Source: Homarus americanus (lineage: Eukaryota > Arthropoda > Malacostraca > Decapoda > Nephropidae). From it: DNA of 64,000 nt. Numbering within the stretch: position 1 is the stretch's first letter; each line of letters opens with the position of its first letter. Location of the stretch: positions 3,867,332 through 3,931,331 of the forward strand of contig NW_024720711.1 in NCBI RefSeq assembly GCF_018991925.1, given 5' to 3'. Shown here piece after piece: positions 12,050 to 23,170 of the stretch. The translations under genes and the position numbers were made by a program. Below the pieces are notes generated by a model. That model ran no database searches, was not told where the DNA came from, and was given only the letters and a program-made list of their open reading frames with translations.

Positions 12050-12595
12050 TCCATACTACACCACCACCACCTCACTCCTCCTCCTGGCACTTCCTCCACC
12101 ACCACCTGTTACCTTACCCCACCCTCCTCCCTGGCACTTCCCTCCACCACCACCTGTCACCTTACCCACCCTCCTCCCTGGCACCCCTCCACCACCACCT
12201 GTCCCCCCACCTCCTCCCCTGCACTTCCCTCCACCACCACCTGTTACCTTACCCACCCTCCTCCTGGCACTTCCCTCCACCACCACCTGTCACCTTACCC
12301 ACCCTCCTCCCTGGCACTTCCCTCCCACCTGTCACCTTACCCACCCTCCTCCCTGGCACTTCTCCACCACCACCTTACCCCACCCCTCCTCCCTGTGCTT
12401 CCCTCCCACCACCACCTGTCACCTTACCCCACCCTCCTCCCTGGCACTTCCCTCCCACCTGTCACCTTACCCACCTCCTCCCTGGCACTTCCCTCCACCA
12501 CCACCTGTCACACCCACACCCTCCCTCCTGCTTGCCCCTCCCACCACACCCCTGTCACCCTACCCACCCTCTCCCTCCTTGGCATTTCTGGCACT
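12050..12595. repeat. 47-bp minisatellite, ~11 copies
   Basis: Units of about 47 bp built on CACCTGTCACCTTACCCACC and CTCCTCCCTGGCACTTCCCT. Several central copies have lost the CCACCACCA part. This array and the next one make the 472-codon frame spanning 11912-13330, which is not a gene. Confidence 0.9.
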
Positions 12596-12664
12596 TGCAC
12601 TATAACACCTGTGCTATCCCGACATTGTATCCACTACAACAATTATTCTAAACAGGTGGCACTT

Positions 12665-13100
12665 TATATCATCATCACCATCCTCATCATCACCATCATC
12701 ATCCTCATCATATCCCATCATCATCATCATCACCATCATCATCACCATCATCATCCTCATCATCATCATCACTCATCATCATCATCTACCATCATCATCA
12801 CCATCATCATCACCATCATCATCATCATCATCATCATCACCACCATCATCATCATCATCATCATCATCCTCCTCATATCATCACCATCCTCATCATCACC
12901 ATCATCATCCTCATCATCATCATCATCATCATCATCATCACCATCATCATCACCATCATCATCCTCATCATCATCATCATCATCATCATCATCACCATCA
13001 TCATCACCATCATCCATCACCATCATCATCATCACCATCCTCATCATCACATCACCATCCTCATCATTATCATCCTCATCATCATCATCATCATCACCAC

Positions 13101-13150
<50 letters not shown>

Positions 13151-13213
13151 CACCACCATCACCATCACCACCATCACCATCATCACCACCACCACCACCA
13201 CCACCACCACCAT
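12665..13213. repeat. 550-bp (ATC)n/(CAC)n trinucleotide array
   Basis: Imperfect ATC triplets with CAC and CTC interruptions, ending in pure CAC at 13187-13211. Forward frames give Ile, Ser or His runs and the reverse frame Asp/Met runs. Confidence 0.95.
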
Positions 13214-13621
13214 ATCATCATGTATTCTTTTATTACTTATCGTTATACACCCTTTCTCAGGCGTCTTAAACCAGGCGGGGTCTTTACGTTATACATAGTT
13301 GTATTATACCGACAGCTTCTCCGTGTCTGAGTAGCGTTATAAGAGCTTAATGGTGGGAAGCGGCGGGGGAGACTTGATCCAGTAAGCTGTTCGTGTTTGC
13401 GTCTGGCATGTCCGTATACAGCAGAGGGCATAACGGTACTCCAACTTGGTACCTAACTTAACCACACGTGTTTGTAACTTAATGTAACAGGTTGATTTTG
13501 GGCTATTTTAATCTGACTTGGGGTTATCTTAACTTAATCTCCCTTTCACTGTAGTTTACTGTAGTTTAGCTGTAACCAAACTTAACCAAATGGGGGGTGA
13601 TAATGTAGCCACAACTTACCT
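13214..13621. other. Unique sequence, no feature
   Basis: About 400 bp of ordinary non-repetitive DNA between two large arrays. No exon or element was recognised. Confidence 0.55.
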
Positions 13622-13985
13622 AAGGGAGGTGAGAGAGGAGGAGGGGGGTGAGAGGGGGGAGGGTTGTGAGAGAGACGTAATAGAGGAGGAGGAGGGGAGG
13701 AGGTGGAGTTGTGAGGAGGTGATAGAGGAGAGGGAGGGAGTGAAGGTGGAGGGTTGTGAGAAGGTGATGAGAGGAGGAGTGAGAGGGGTGGAGGGTTGTG
13801 AGGAGACGTAATAGAGGAGGAGGGAGGTGAGAGAGTGGAGGTTGTGGGAGAATAGAGGAGGAGGAGGGTGAGAGATGGAGGTTGGGAGGAAGTAATAGAG
13901 GGGAGGAGGGTGATGAAGGAGAATGGGGTGTGATGGTGGGGGTGACGGAGGAGTAGAAGAGGGAGGGAGGTGATGGAGGAGGGGT
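13622..13985. repeat. GA-rich minisatellite (GGAGGTGAGAG-type)
   Basis: Degenerate repetition of GTGGAGGGTTGTGAG and AATAGAGGAGGAGGG words in units of about 30-60 bp, almost purely purine plus T. Minus-strand frames are Pro/Ser/Leu runs. Confidence 0.85.
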
Positions 13986-14079
13986 GAATTGAAGATACAG
14001 CCATGCGTAGTCATGAGTCACCGCCTCAGGCCCACAACTTCCTCTACAACACACTATATCTTGTTACTGTCCATGTGTG

Positions 14080-14340
14080 TCACTATCCTGCATCACTATC
14101 CTTTTTTACTGTCCTCCTGCGTCACTATCCTGCGTCACTATCCTTTGTTACTGTCCTGCGTCACTATCCTTTGTTACTGTCCTCCTGCGTCACCATCCTG
14201 CGTCACTATCCTGCGTCACTATCCTTTGTTACTGTCCTCCTGCGTCACTATCCTGCGTCACCATCCTGCGTCACTATCCTGCGTCACTATCCGCATTACT
14301 GTCCTCCTGCGTCACTATCCTGCGTCACCATCCTCCTCCA
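14080..14340. repeat. 14-bp tandem repeat (TCCTGCGTCACTAT)
   Basis: The 14-mer TCCTGCGTCACTAT alternates with a TCCTTTGTTACTG variant in higher-order order, about 18 units. Three overlapping + frames stay open because the unit lacks stop codons. Confidence 0.92.
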
Positions 14341-14544
14341 CATGCCAGTGTTTGTGTCCTTTGTTACTCCTCTTTCGGTGTCTCCGTCATGAGGGCGTTA
14401 GGTAGCCCCTCCTCTTCCTCCCCCATTACCTGGTTCCCATGCAGGTGTAATAGGCCCTGGGCGACTCTTCTCTTCTTTTCTCTTCTCTTTTATCTTCTCT
14501 TCTCTTTGTCCCGTCATTCGTTATTGCGTTTTTTCTCGTTCTTA

Positions 14545-14765
14545 ATGTGGTGGTGATGTCAGTGTTGGTGTTGGTGTCAGTGTTGGTGTCAGTGTTGATG
14601 TCAGTGTTGATGTCAGTGTTGGTATTGGTGTCAACATTGTCACCAACCGGAAGCTGGAGGCAAGGAGACGCACCAGCTGTTTCTTCTCATCTTACTCGAG
14701 ATCCCGACTGTCTGGTGCTGACTGTCTGGTGTTGACTGTCTGGTGTTGACTGTCTGGTGCTAACT
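14545..14765. repeat. GTCAGTGTTGGT and GACTGTCTGGTGTT repeats
   Basis: A 6/12-bp repeat (GTGTTGGTGTCA-type) at about 14550-14640 and a 15-bp repeat GACTGTCTGGTGTT(G) at 14706-14762. The TC-rich CTTCTCTTTT sequence at 14465-14512 lies just upstream. Confidence 0.85.
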
Positions 14766-14908
14766 GTCACGGATATCTTCACTCTCTGGTATCCATGACA
14801 GTCACTTGATTAACCAGACACACAGTTAAGTGCCCAGAAGAGTCTCTTAACAGTCAACACGTGCGTACAGTCACTCGGAGGAATTACACAGTCTACAGTC
14901 ATACACAG

Positions 14909-14912
<4 letters not shown>

Positions 14913-14956
<44 letters not shown>

Positions 14957-15051
14957 ATCACCCCCCAACACTCTTCCTCTGCCGTGGTGACTGGTGGTAG
15001 TGATCCTGCTCAGTCTCTCTAGTATTTAGGCGTTTATGACTGTCACAGGAA

Positions 15052-15097
<46 letters not shown>
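14913..15097. repeat. (CA)n and (TC)n
   Basis: (CA)n at about 14911-14953 and (TC)n at 15054-15097. Confidence 0.95.
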
Positions 15098-15100
<3 letters not shown>

Positions 15101-15716
15101 TCTAAAGAGGTGTCAGTGATAAGGCTCTCTCTATACAGTAGTCCAGATGGGGATATTGTCTCCATAATTCCGTGTTGTGATGCGTTGATAAGACCATGTT
15201 CGTTCACCATGATAAAGGAGAGAGAGGGTTAACTTGACCTGATTTATTTTGTAAGATATATAATAATTGATTATATATGATATTCTTATTGTGGCTATTT
15301 ATCGTAGAGGCTGATACTCTACCTTACCTAACCTAACCTAACTTAACTTAACCTAACTTAATTTTACCAAAAAACATTGCCCTGTCTCCTATATAAATAT
15401 AATAATGATATGACAACAATGGTAGCAACAACTATAATAAAATAATAATAATAATAATAATAACAATAACAACAGTGTACTGAAATAAGTAAACAACACC
15501 TAGAGTATGACCCTGAAACAAGGTCCAAGGTAAACTCGGGGTAAACTAAACCATAATATATTGCCCTGCTGCCATAATGCCCTGTTTCCGTGTTGTGTAG
15601 CGGGGCGTTGTGTATTACTTCACCCTAATGTAAGTGGGGGGTAGATGAGCTAGGGGGTGTGGCAGCTGGGCTCAGGAGCCGTGGGGATATGTTTAGCAGG
15701 CGTGGGAGTATGTTTA

Positions 15717-15718
<2 letters not shown>
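15098..15718. other. Unique sequence with short CCTAA and ATA blocks
   Basis: Mostly unique AT-rich DNA. CCTAACCTAA-type sequence (complement of TTAGG) lies at about 15322-15360 and (AAT)n at about 15440-15466. No gene was recognised. Confidence 0.6.

Positions 15719-15799
<81 letters not shown>
15719..15799. repeat. (TG)n then (TAA)n at a retroelement 3' end
   Basis: (TG)n at about 15719-15752 abuts (TAA)n at 15753-15799. Read on the minus strand this is (TTA)n then (CA)n directly after the 3' end of the retroelement at 15800-16028. The same order occurs at 30433-30480. Confidence 0.92.
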
Positions 15800-15800
<1 letters not shown>

Positions 15801-16028
15801 CGGTTTATTAATAGAGTTGCAGCCGGTGGCTGAAAATATACAAGCTTACATGTGATTTAGACATAATAATATACATTCAATACATTTACAGGGCTGTACA
15901 GTACATGAATCAGGAACTGTTTATTATTTTAATAATAGATGGGATGGTGCTGTTCTTATACCTATCAGTGCGGGCTCTTATGGGCTGAATTTTGTTGTAG
16001 TGGTGGACTGTGCGAAGTGGGCGGGGGA
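15800..16028 (-). mobile_element. 5'-truncated non-LTR retrotransposon 3' end, copy 1
   Basis: On the minus strand a frame reads through QPIRARTDRYKNS and TIPSIIKIIN, the kind of conserved tail found at the C-terminus of non-LTR reverse transcriptase polyproteins, then a stop and about 130 bp of 3' UTR. It matches the copy at 30481-30880 almost throughout. The tail is (TTA)n rather than poly(A). The truncated 5' end abuts another (TG)n at 16030-16062, so the copy sits inside a TG array. No active coding capacity remains. The clade is not determined. Confidence 0.82.
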
Positions 16029-16029
16029 C

Positions 16030-16030
16030 T

Positions 16031-16061
<31 letters not shown>

Positions 16062-16062
16062 C
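16030..16062. repeat. (GT)n/(GC)n beside retroelement
   Basis: (GT)n passing into GCGCGC. It flanks the truncated 5' end of the retroelement copy at 15800-16028. Confidence 0.9.
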
Positions 16063-16195
16063 TAGGCGTGAAAACACACATCTGTAGAAGGCGTGGGAAC
16101 ATCACTTAGAGGCCTGAGAAAATCAATGGGAGGCGTGGGAACATTAGCAAGGGGGCGTGGGAACATTAAGAGAAAAGGTGGAAACAACGTGGGAA

Positions 16196-17348
16196 TGTTA
16201 TCACAGGCGTGGGAATGTTATCACAGGCGTGGGAATATTATCACAGGCATGGGAATATTATCGCAGGCGTGGGAATATTATTGCAGGCGTGGGAATGTTA
16301 TCACAGGCGTGCGAATATTATCACAGGCGTGGGAATGTTATCACAGGCGTGGGAATATTATCGCAGGCGTGGGAATCGTATCACAGGCGGAATTATCACA
16401 GGCGGGAATGTTATCAGGCGTGGAATGTTATCACAGGCATGGGGAATATTATCGCAGGCGTGGGGAATATTACGCAGGCGAATGTTATCACAGGTGCGAA
16501 TATTATCACAGGCGTGGGAAATTGTTATCACAGGCGGGAATATTATCGCAGGCGTGGGAATATTATCGCAGGCGTGGGAATCGTATCACAGGCGTGGGAA
16601 TCTTATCGCAGGCGTGGGAGTATTATCGCAGGCGTGAACGCATTACAGGCGGGAATATTATCGCGGCGTAACATTATCGCAGGCGTGGGAATATTATGAC
16701 AGGCGGGAATATTATCGCAGGCGTGGGAATATTATCACAGGCGTGAATATTATCGCAGCGTGGGGAATATTATCGCAGGCGGGGAATATTATCGCAGGCG
16801 TGGGGAATATTATCGCAGGCGTGGGGAATATTATCGCAGGCGGGGAATATTATCGCAGGCGTGGGAATATTATCGCAGGCGGGAATCTTATTGCAGGCGT
16901 GGGAATGTTATCGCAGGGCGGTGAATATTATCGTTAGAAGTGTGGGAATATTATCGCAGGCGTGGGAATATCGCAGGCGTGAATTCCACAGGCGGGAAAT
17001 GTTATCACAGGCGGGAATTATCACAGGTGGGAGCATGACGCAGGCGTGGGAATATTATCACAGGCGGGAATATTATCGCAGGCGTGGGAATATTATCGCA
17101 GGCGTGGGAATATTATCGAGGCGTGGGAATATTATCACAGGCGTGGGGAAGTATTATCGCAGGCGTGGGAATATTATCGCAGGCGTGGGAATATTATCGC
17201 AGGCGTGGGAATATTATCGCAGGCGTGGGGAATATTATCGCAGGCGTGGGAATATTATCGGCGTGGGAATATTATCGCAGGCGTGGGAATATTATCACAG
17301 GCGTGGGAATATTATTGCAGGCGTGGGAATATTATCGCAGGCGTGGGA
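16196..17348. repeat. 20-bp minisatellite, ~57 copies
   Basis: About 1.15 kb of the unit GGCGTGGGAATATTATCGCA, with C/T and A/G variants (ATCACA, AATGTT). The unit has no stop in any + frame and 20 is not a multiple of 3, so all three frames stay open and cycle through the same 20-residue word. That explains frames of 142-192 codons. Copies from about 16380 to 16700 and 16975 to 17040 carry many small deletions, while edge copies are intact. Confidence 0.95.
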
Positions 17349-17478
17349 AATAACATCAAGTGCTGAAGCTGAAGACCGCCGATAAAATTCTTCAAGGGAC
17401 AACGAGAGGAGGAAGCGTGACCCGGGACGACTCTCTGACGACGGGAAGACAAATTGTATTGCCGCGCCCTTGGACCCT

Positions 17479-17483
17479 GCCTG

Positions 17484-17539
<56 letters not shown>

Positions 17540-17829
17540 TTGCTGGGGGAACGGTGCTAGTGGTGGTGGTGGTAGGTGTGTGTAGGGAGGTGGTGGTAGT
17601 AGTGGGATGGGTGGGATTGGTAGTAGTACTAGTGGGATGGATGGTGGTACTATTGGGATGGATGTGTGATGGTTGTAGTAGTGGTGGTGGTGGTGGTGGT
17701 GGTAGTGGGTTGGAGGGTGGGAGAAAAGATATGGTGGAGGTATGGGAGTGGGGGGGGCGGGGTTATGGTGTTGGTGATGGTGGAAGGGAGGGAGTGATGG
17801 TGAGAAGTGAGGGGAAATGAGAGATGATG

Positions 17830-17887
<58 letters not shown>
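17479..17887. repeat. (GT)n, GGT-rich and (GA)n
   Basis: (GT)n at 17484-17538, degenerate GGT/GTA triplets at 17555-17710, GGGA-rich sequence, then (GA)n at 17838-17886. Confidence 0.9.
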
Positions 17888-17891
<4 letters not shown>

Positions 17892-18036
17892 AAGGGGAAT
17901 GACAGTAGGATGGGAGGGAGGGAGGGAGGGAGTGTTGGAGGGCAGCGGAGGGAGGTATTGACCCTGTCTCATGATCTTGCGTGTGGTGCTGCCCCTCCTT
18001 ACTCACCTCTTGTTTATCTCTGCTACTGTTTACCCT

Positions 18037-18305
18037 TTACTCCACTGTTTACCTGTACAATTGTTTACCTGTACTACTGTTTACCTGTACAATTGTTTAC
18101 CTGTACAATTGTTTACCTGTACAATTGTTTACCTGTACTATTGTTTACCTGTACACCTTTATTGACATATATAATAGTGTTGTTTACCTCTGCAGGAGTG
18201 TTTCATGTAGGGTGTGTGGGTGTGTCGTGGGCTGTGTGGGTGTGTCGTGGGCTGTATGGGTGTGTTGTGGGGTGTGTGGGCGTGTCGTGGGGTGTGTGGG
18301 GCTTA
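18037..18305. repeat. 16-bp and ~20-bp tandem repeats
   Basis: About eight units of TTGTTTACCTGTACAA at 18037-18165, then five units of about 20 bp built on GTGTGGGTGTGTCGTGGGCT at 18205-18300. Confidence 0.9.
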
Positions 18306-18540
18306 CATTTCCTTCTTCATCCCATCTTCTTCCTTCACTGCCCATTTCCTCCTCTCCCTCATTGCCTCATCCCTTCCCCTCCCTCCCTCCCTCCCTCCCA
18401 CCATGGTAACTGTTACATTCATTTTCTGGTCGCAGTAAGGGGCGGGGGGGGGAGGGAGGAGTGGCAGATTAATTTAAAACGTAGTTAAGGTGTTAGTGTA
18501 CCTTAAAGTTGGCAGGTGAACCCAGGCTAGGCAACGGGGC

Positions 18541-18617
18541 TCTCCTTCCTTCCTTCCTTCCTTCCTTCCTTCCTTCCTTCCTTCCTTCCTTCCTTCCTTC
18601 CTTCCTTCCTTCCTTCC
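18541..18617. repeat. (TTCC)n
   Basis: About 70 bp of pure TTCC tetranucleotide. Confidence 0.97.
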
Positions 18618-19239
18618 CTTAGTTCCGCCGTCACCATCACCACACAATGCACGCGGATGGGGGACTGCCGTGTGATGATTGGTTCCCCACCCACCGTGAC
18701 GTCAATCAGTTAGCATCCATCTGTTTGTTCATCCATTTCCACTCTTGGATTAGGAATGTGAAGTTTAGGGGTTTGGTGGATAGTGGTGGATGAGAGAGAG
18801 AGAGAGAGAGAGACAAGCTGTATACTCTACATACTAACCAGCTTATCACAACCACTACAAGCTTACCACAATCACAACCAGCTTACCACTGCCAGCTTGC
18901 CACAACCACTGCCGATGTATCACAATTTTTGCCTGACACCTGTTTGACATCCATCCATACATACATCCATACATCCATACATACATACATTGATAACTTA
19001 CATTAACAACAAGATTAACAATAATAATAACAAGGATAACTACAACATCAATAACGAGAGTAATTCACTGATAATAACACTACTAACTAACAATAACAAC
19101 TACAACAACGATTATAACAAGGGTGACTTAATAACAACTATAACAAAGGTAATAACAATTTAATCCCTAATAACAATAACAACAATAACATAACCAGACG
19201 CAGGTAATGAGTCTTGAGTTTTGTACAGAGTGATCATGA
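18618..19239. other. Unique sequence with CRE/CCAAT words and AAC-rich part
   Basis: 18670-18710 holds an inverted CCAAT (ATTGG) and a perfect TGACGTCA at 18697-18704. (GA)n lies at about 18791-18813, CATC/CATA tetramers at 18950-18992 and degenerate AATAAC triplets at 19003-19195. No gene was recognised. Confidence 0.6.
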
Positions 19240-19735
19240 CCTCCTCCTCCTCCTCCTCCTCCTCCTCCTCCTCCTCCTCCTCCTCCTCCTCCTTTTCCCC
19301 TCCTCCTCTTATTTTCCTCTTCTAATATCTTCATTTTATCCCTGTTCTCTCTTCCTTCTCCTTTTTATTTCCTCCTTCTCTTCCTTCTTCCTCCTCCTCC
19401 TCCTTCGGTTTAACTTTTAATTTTTTCATTTTCCTTCCCTTTCTACCTCTTCTTTTCCTTTTCTTCCCCTTCCTTTTTCGCGACTTATCCTCCTTTTCTC
19501 TCACATCCTGATCTCATCCCCCTCTGTCCTCCTTCCATGTTTCCTCCCTCCTCCTCTCTCCCCTCTGCTTTTCCTCCTCCTTCTCCTGCTTCTCCTTTCT
19601 TCCCTTTCCTCGCCTCTCTGTGCCCCACTCTCCTCTTCCTCCTCTTCTCCCTCACCTCTCCTCCCCTCACTCTCCTCCTCCTCACCTCCCCTCCCACCTC
19701 CCCTTCCCCCCTCTCTCCCCTCCCCCAGATAGTGT
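19240..19735. repeat. 500-bp polypyrimidine tract with (TCC)n
   Basis: (TCC)n at 19240-19292, then almost uninterrupted C/T to about 19735. Leucine/serine/proline frames on the + strand and Glu/Arg/Gly frames on the minus strand are artefacts. Such tracts can form triplex (H-) DNA. Confidence 0.9.
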
Positions 19736-20269
19736 TAGAGGTACCCCTTAATGACCGCCCCAGTACTCCAGGGGTGGGGGGAGGAGGAGACTGATCAATA
19801 CCTGTACCGTACTCGACTACCTTTGCCCTGGGGGTCATGTATACGTCACGTTTCTGTAGCTCCTGGTGGTTAAAGTTGGTTAAGATATATGGTGGTCATA
19901 GTTTTAGCTGATCACCTGAAGAATCATCACCCCAGCTTATTTTCACCTAATGGTTAACTACCCTAACATCCTAACGCTATTTGGGGGTAATGAGGTTAAG
20001 TTAGTGTTTGGGTGGTTAGCGTTAAGTTAGGTTAGGTTAGCGTTAGGTTAGCGTTAGTTTAGCGTTAGGTTAGTTTAGCGTTAGTTTAGCGTTAGGTTAG
20101 CGTTAGGGTGTTCAATCTTAAGGTGATCTGATTTAGGTATGAAGTAGAGAAACAGGTAAAGTTATTCCTATATATTAAACAAATACAGGTACAAGTTTAC
20201 AGTAGGTATAAAGTACAGGTAAAATTACAGGTACATAATTTTTACCCAATGTATAATATAGTCAGGTGT
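19736..20269. other. Unique sequence with TTAGCG/TTAGG block
   Basis: A GTTAGCGTTAGTTTAGCG-type repeat lies at 20018-20108, a variant of the TTAGG motif. The rest is unique DNA without a recognisable gene. Confidence 0.65.
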
Positions 20270-20274
20270 TTCAG

Positions 20275-21260
20275 GGTCGAGATTTTATTGGTAGAGAGGA
20301 AAGGGAGGGGGTTAGGAGGGGGGGGGGAGAGAAAGGGAGGTGGGGGGAAGAAGAAAAGGAAGGGGCGAGAAACAAATAGATGAGGTAAAGAAGAAGAAGT
20401 AAGAAGTGAATAATTAAGAAAAGTAAAGAGAAAATGAAGGAGGAGAAGGCGGCAGGTAATAAGGACCGCTTTAAGTTTTCGGGTACTCTGTTGTGGAGGA
20501 GGAAGAAGGAAGGCGGAGGAGGAGGAGGAAGGCGGAGGAGGAGGAGGAAGGCGGAGGAGGAGGAGGAAGAAGGAGGCGAAGGAAGAGGCTTAGGAGGAGA
20601 AGAAGAAAAGGAGGGGGAAATCAATACCATACACTTGGTCTAAGGACATTGAGCTGAGCTGTGAGGAAGAGGAGGGGGGTAGGAGGGGGGGGAGAGAGAG
20701 AGGGTAGGAGGAGGAGGAGAGGGGGGAAGGGGTAGGGAGGAGGAGGAAGAAGAAGATAGGGAGGAGGAGGAAGAAGAAGAATAGGTGATCAATAACTATC
20801 ATACACTTAAGTACCTCACTGAGCTGAACTGTCACAGGTGGAGGAGGAGGAGGAGGAGGAGGTAGAAGAAGAGGGAAGTGAAAGAAAATGGAAAGGAAAG
20901 GAACAGGAGGAGAGGGCGAACGAATGATATACATGAGAGATAAGATGATTACAGGAGGAAGGGAGAGGGGAAGGAGGATTAGGGGAGAACAGAAGAAGAG
21001 AGGAGGAGGAAGATTAAGAAAAGAGGGAGAAGAAAAGAGTAAGATTAAAGGAGAAGAGGGAAGGGGGACTAAGAGAGGAGGGAGAAAGGGAGATGAGAAA
21101 GGAAGGGGAGGAACAATATTGAAGATGAAAGAGGAGGAACGAGAAAATAAGAGATAAAAAATTGCGGAGGAAGGAAGAAGAGATAAGGAAGAGGAGAGAA
21201 AAAAGATGAAAGGTGAATAAAGTTTAATAAAGAAGAGGAAGAGAAATAACGAGAGAAGAT
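20275..21260. repeat. ~1-kb polypurine tract
   Basis: A/G-dominated sequence at 20275-20780 and 20835-21260, broken by about 50 bp of mixed sequence. Modules such as GGAGGAGGAGGAAGGC and ATCAAT..CATACACTT..TGAGCTGA occur twice (about 20620 and 20785), indicating an internal duplication. Confidence 0.9.
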
Positions 21261-21280
21261 TATTATTAGTTGTTTATAAG

Positions 21281-21282
21281 AG

Positions 21283-21328
<46 letters not shown>

Positions 21329-21545
21329 AAGGGAGGCAGGGAGAGAGAGAGAGAGAGAGCAATGAACGCAACATAGAAAAAGAGAAGAAATGAAGAGATG
21401 AAGGAAAGAGGGAGTAGAGGGGGAGGAATGACTGTGAGGAGAAGAGAGGAAATGAGAGGAGTAATGTCAGAGGGTGAGAGGGAGGAGAGAAGCCGGGGGT
21501 CAGGAAGCTTGCTGGCTGGCAACCGTCGCCATGACAACAACCTAG

Positions 21546-21593
<48 letters not shown>

Positions 21594-21765
21594 AAATATT
21601 TTCATCTTGGCTATCACAAACTTTTTCTCAGTACCACTCATAAACTACTCATAAAACCACTCACAAAAACTCACCACTCACACCCACTCACAAAACCACT
21701 CACAAACCACCACTCACAAACCACCACTCACAAACCACCACTCACAAACCACCACTCACATTATT
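21281..21765. repeat. (GT)n, (GA)n, (TC)n and 14-bp repeat
   Basis: (GT)n at 21285-21325, (GA)n at 21341-21359, (TC)n at 21549-21591, then CACTCACAAACCAC-type units of 14 bp at about 21655-21760. Confidence 0.9.
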
Positions 21766-22043
21766 TGACTTAAGAAAAAATCAGTAGAAAATAATAAATT
21801 AAACGAATTATTTAAAAAAATCATGAAGACTCGATTAAAAACAAGAGAAAAAATGTGTTTACTTATTTATGAAGAAATTAAATAAATAAAAAAGTACAAT
21901 AGACGTGAATATAAAATGAGCTGTTTATTTTTAATTGACAACATTTTCTAAGTATTTTAAGTTATAAGTAACATGGAAAAGTGTACTTATAAAAATAGTG
22001 TTGTTCATTTATTGTGTAGTTTAATGGGAGTGGATTTTTTTGT

Positions 22044-22047
<4 letters not shown>

Positions 22048-22086
<39 letters not shown>

Positions 22087-22186
22087 TAGTATTGTTGGGA
22101 ATTTTTCACGTTATTCAGAAATTTTTTGCTGGTGAGTCAATGTTTGTGTTGTGTGTTTTTTACCTGACTCTATTGATGTTATTGTC

Positions 22187-22243
<57 letters not shown>
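22048..22243. repeat. (GT)n and (CA)n, inverted microsatellite pair
   Basis: (GT)n at about 22048-22084 and (CA)n at 22189-22243, about 105 bp apart and complementary. Confidence 0.95.
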
Positions 22244-22247
<4 letters not shown>

Positions 22248-22920
22248 ATTATATATGAAGTCCCGTTTTATTTTTATTATTTTTACATTAATGTTATTTT
22301 GAAAACTAATCAATTTAATTTCTTGTTTTCTTCAGGTGAGTGTTGACGGCTGACAGGTGTAGTGTTGGTCTGGGTCATACAGCCTACGGTAAGCTTTTCA
22401 GGATTTATCGTGGTTTATGTGAGTGTATATTGCTGGTTTATGATCGTTTTGGTGGTTTATGTACGTTTTTTCCTCAATTACGACAGCTAGGTTTATGTTT
22501 ATATGTATGTATGTTTAATAAAGGTAGTGATTGTTATTGTTGTTGGTTTATGTCGAAGCTAAAATACACTTGGTTTATATCGAGGGGTTTAAGTTTTTTT
22601 TCTCATGTTTTGGAAGGTTTTTACAATGACGTAATAATGTAAATATGTGTTTTAGTTCTCATGTGAGCGATGAATTTCGAAATGCTGAATATGACTCCCG
22701 TTGTCTCCGTAAGGTTGTCAAAATCCTTCGTCCGTTGTATCATATTTTCTCGTACTTAAAGTAATAAGATATTTGTGTGTTTTTTTACCGTGTGTTTGTG
22801 TACTGTTTGTTGCCTCATTGAAGATTCATTAACTATTTGTGTGGTTGTAAATTATTGACAGGTAAATTGAGGTTATGTAACTTTTTCATTAGTACAGGTA
22901 ATAACTACAGGTATGTGTCA
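22244..22920. other. Unique AT-rich sequence with weak exon-like segment
   Basis: 22336-22388 is bounded by a pyrimidine-rich acceptor (TTTTCTTCAG) and a donor-like GTAAGC. It has stops in the frames checked, so at most it is a noncoding exon. The frame at 22340-22642 resembles no protein I know. Confidence 0.35.
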
Positions 22921-22924
22921 TTAT

Positions 22925-23170
22925 CTCTCTCTCTCTCTCTCCGGTGTGGTTGTAGGTGGATGGGTAGACAGGTAGGTAGAAGGTAGATTAAGTAGATAGG
23001 TAGAGAGATTAAGTAGGCAGGCAGGTAGGTAGGAAGAGAAGGGATAATCCGCCCTTGTGTAGGTTACTGTGGCCGGGATCCTCATCTGGCCAGGTATACA
23101 CACCCTAAAAATCCCCCCCTTCCCCCTCCTCTCCCGCTCCCTCCCCCCTCCCCCCCTCCTCCCCCCCCTG
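22925..23170. repeat. (TC)n, GTAG/GGTA tetramers and C-rich block
   Basis: Short (TC)n at 22925-22942, AGGTAGGTAGA-type tetramers at 22950-23040 and a C/T block rich in CCCCCC at 23108-23170. Confidence 0.8.

Noticed and set aside
11912..13330. 472-codon open frame
   Set aside because: It runs through a (TC)n, a 47-bp minisatellite and an (ATC)n array. Its protein is Ser/Pro/His/Ile runs with no domain.
16093..17385. Set of 89-192-codon frames rich in RRRGNIIAGVGILSQAWEYY-like words
   Set aside because: They are explained by the 20-bp tandem unit, which lacks stops in all forward frames.
22336..22388. Internal coding exon
   Set aside because: Splice-like borders are present but the frames checked contain stops. 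At most it is noncoding, and no partner exons were seen.
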